Assembly: GCF_000236685.1 (NCBI RefSeq)
Contig: NC_016633.1
Coordinates: 1 to 64,000, forward strand
Direction: 5' to 3'
DNA from: Sphaerochaeta pleomorpha str. Grapes
Lineage (GTDB): Bacteria > Spirochaetota > Spirochaetia > Sphaerochaetales > Sphaerochaetaceae
Length of the DNA stretch: 64,000 bases
Part shown: positions 63,365 to 64,000 of the stretch, in pieces
Numbering within the stretch: the stretch's first letter is position 1
How the letters are laid out: each line of letters opens with the position of its first letter
Position numbers and translations under genes: made by a program
Notes under the pieces: model-generated
The model's input: only the letters and a program-made list of their open reading frames with translations
Databases searched by the model: none
Told to the model about the DNA's origin: nothing

Positions 63365-64000
63365 TCATTGACCAGTGGGATTGTCCAATATCCCCAGGAA
63401 CAGCGGGATTCCCTCCTGCCTGTCCATGATCCCGTATACAAACGGTCTGTCAAAGACAAGCGGCATACTCTGTATTGGCATGCTCGTTGCCTTCATCATC
63501 ACAGCGGTCACTGCTGCCGCTTCAGACCCTTTCTCATCAACGCGTATGAACGTTTTGTGAAGGATTTCGTCAAGTACGAGATCCTTTGTCTTGTTTTCAG
63601 TCATAAGCGAAAAATCTGCCAGTTGGGAATCGAAAGCAATCGACATTCCCATGCTCTTCAAGGAATCTGATACACTGGTCTTGTACCTTGCTATGAATTT
63701 TGGAATACTCAGTTCTATCTGTTTTTGGATGCTCTCGTCGATCATGGAAACAAGCAGACCACAGAACGACGCATCAGATTGACCTTGCAACCATTGCCGT
63801 ACCGTAAAGGGGGAAGCGGGGAGCAAGGCAAAGAAAACAAATCGTTCGTTCTTATAAGGGAGTACTATCAACTGGCTCTCATCCACATTGCTATATAAAA
63901 ATGACCCGTTTCGGTACATAAAAGGGGTTGTAATTGTTCCTGTAGGAGTATGGAAGATATTCTCACGAGTGTTCGATCTTTCAAAGGGAGTGCGCCAGTC
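63365..64000 (-). CDS. Serpin (serine protease inhibitor), C-terminal part; continues past right edge
   Basis: The reading frame stays open to base 64000, so only the C-terminal 211 residues are in the window. Serpin landmarks: F-x-Y-S stretch (GSFLYSNVDESQLIVLPYKNER), IPKFIARYKTSVSDSLKSMG, the shutter/breach region IRVDEKGSEAAAVTAV (hinge of the reactive loop) and FDRPFVYGIMDRQ then FLGILDNP. The hinge small residues (GSEAAAVTA) suggest an inhibitory serpin. Counting from the hinge puts P1-P1' at Thr-Ser in KATSMP. Confidence 0.88.
   Translation of the reverse strand, partial: DWRTPFERSNTRENIFHTPTGTITTPFMYRNGSFLYSNVDESQLIVLPYKNERFVFFALLPASPFTVRQWLQGQSDASFCGLLVSMIDESIQKQIELSIPKFIARYKTSVSDSLKSMGMSIAFDSQLADFSLMTENKTKDLVLDEILHKTFIRVDEKGSEAAAVTAVMMKATSMPIQSMPLVFDRPFVYGIMDRQEGIPLFLGILDNPTGQ

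Overview
The window reads as chromosomal DNA from a free-living, sugar-fermenting bacterium. The best guess is a spirochaete of the Sphaerochaeta type, from the many short-lipobox lipoproteins, small beta-barrel proteins, a MBG/YDG-repeat surface lipoprotein, a BMP-type nucleoside transporter and the gene content overall. No rRNA is present, so the lineage is an inference. Coding density is high, Shine-Dalgarno sites are good, and most genes sit in short same-strand operons. One stretch (about 23.7-27.3 kb) is clearly AT-richer and foreign.

Layout. 0-4.5 kb: spermidine/putrescine importer potABCD (minus). 4.5-5.4 kb: DUF1232 membrane protein. 5.4-13.3 kb: a complete type I Wadjet plasmid-defence operon jetABCD, led by and almost fused to an MFS transporter gene, with three 11-bp tandem repeats upstream. 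13.6-22 kb: a small membrane protein, then a purine-type salvage operon (amidohydrolase, BMP binding protein, ABC ATPase, two permeases, MerR regulator) and a HpcH/HpaI aldolase. 22-23.4 kb: a secreted protein and a GNAT acetyltransferase. 23.5-27.35 kb: a 3.6-kb island inserted in a tRNA-Arg(TCT) gene, with a degraded integrase and an intact AAA_13 ATPase resembling RloC/PrrC anticodon nucleases. 27.7-33.8 kb: a short orphan gene, then an IclR-controlled operon for 2-keto-3-deoxygluconate metabolism with a TctABC transporter. 34-35.7 kb: tRNA-Pro, nth, a small hypothetical gene, rpmB. 35.8-39.5 kb: threonine operon, in which the aspartokinase half of the AK-HSD fusion has lost its kinase motifs. 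39.5-44.3 kb: a DUF364 protein, galKT (minus) and a divergent LacI-type regulator with a perfect 18-bp operator over the galT -10 box, plus a VOC protein. 44.3-46.6 kb: YozG/DUF2975 pair and a short RecQ helicase. 47-54.4 kb: an AgrA/AgrC-like two-component system followed by two repeat-built surface proteins. 54.6-64 kb: a DraG-fold protein without its metal ligands, a ferredoxin-type aldo/keto reductase, a membrane protein with a divergent TetR regulator, an operon of two paralogous lipoproteins and a beta-barrel with the same operator as tetR, two membrane proteins, a PlsC acyltransferase, and a serpin running off the right edge.

Most notable are the two independent defence-type loci (Wadjet and the AAA_13 island), the pseudokinase homoserine dehydrogenase, the metal-site-less DraG homologue, and the small TetR regulon tied together by a near-identical 16-bp palindrome. 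All family calls rest on reading the sequence; no database search was run.
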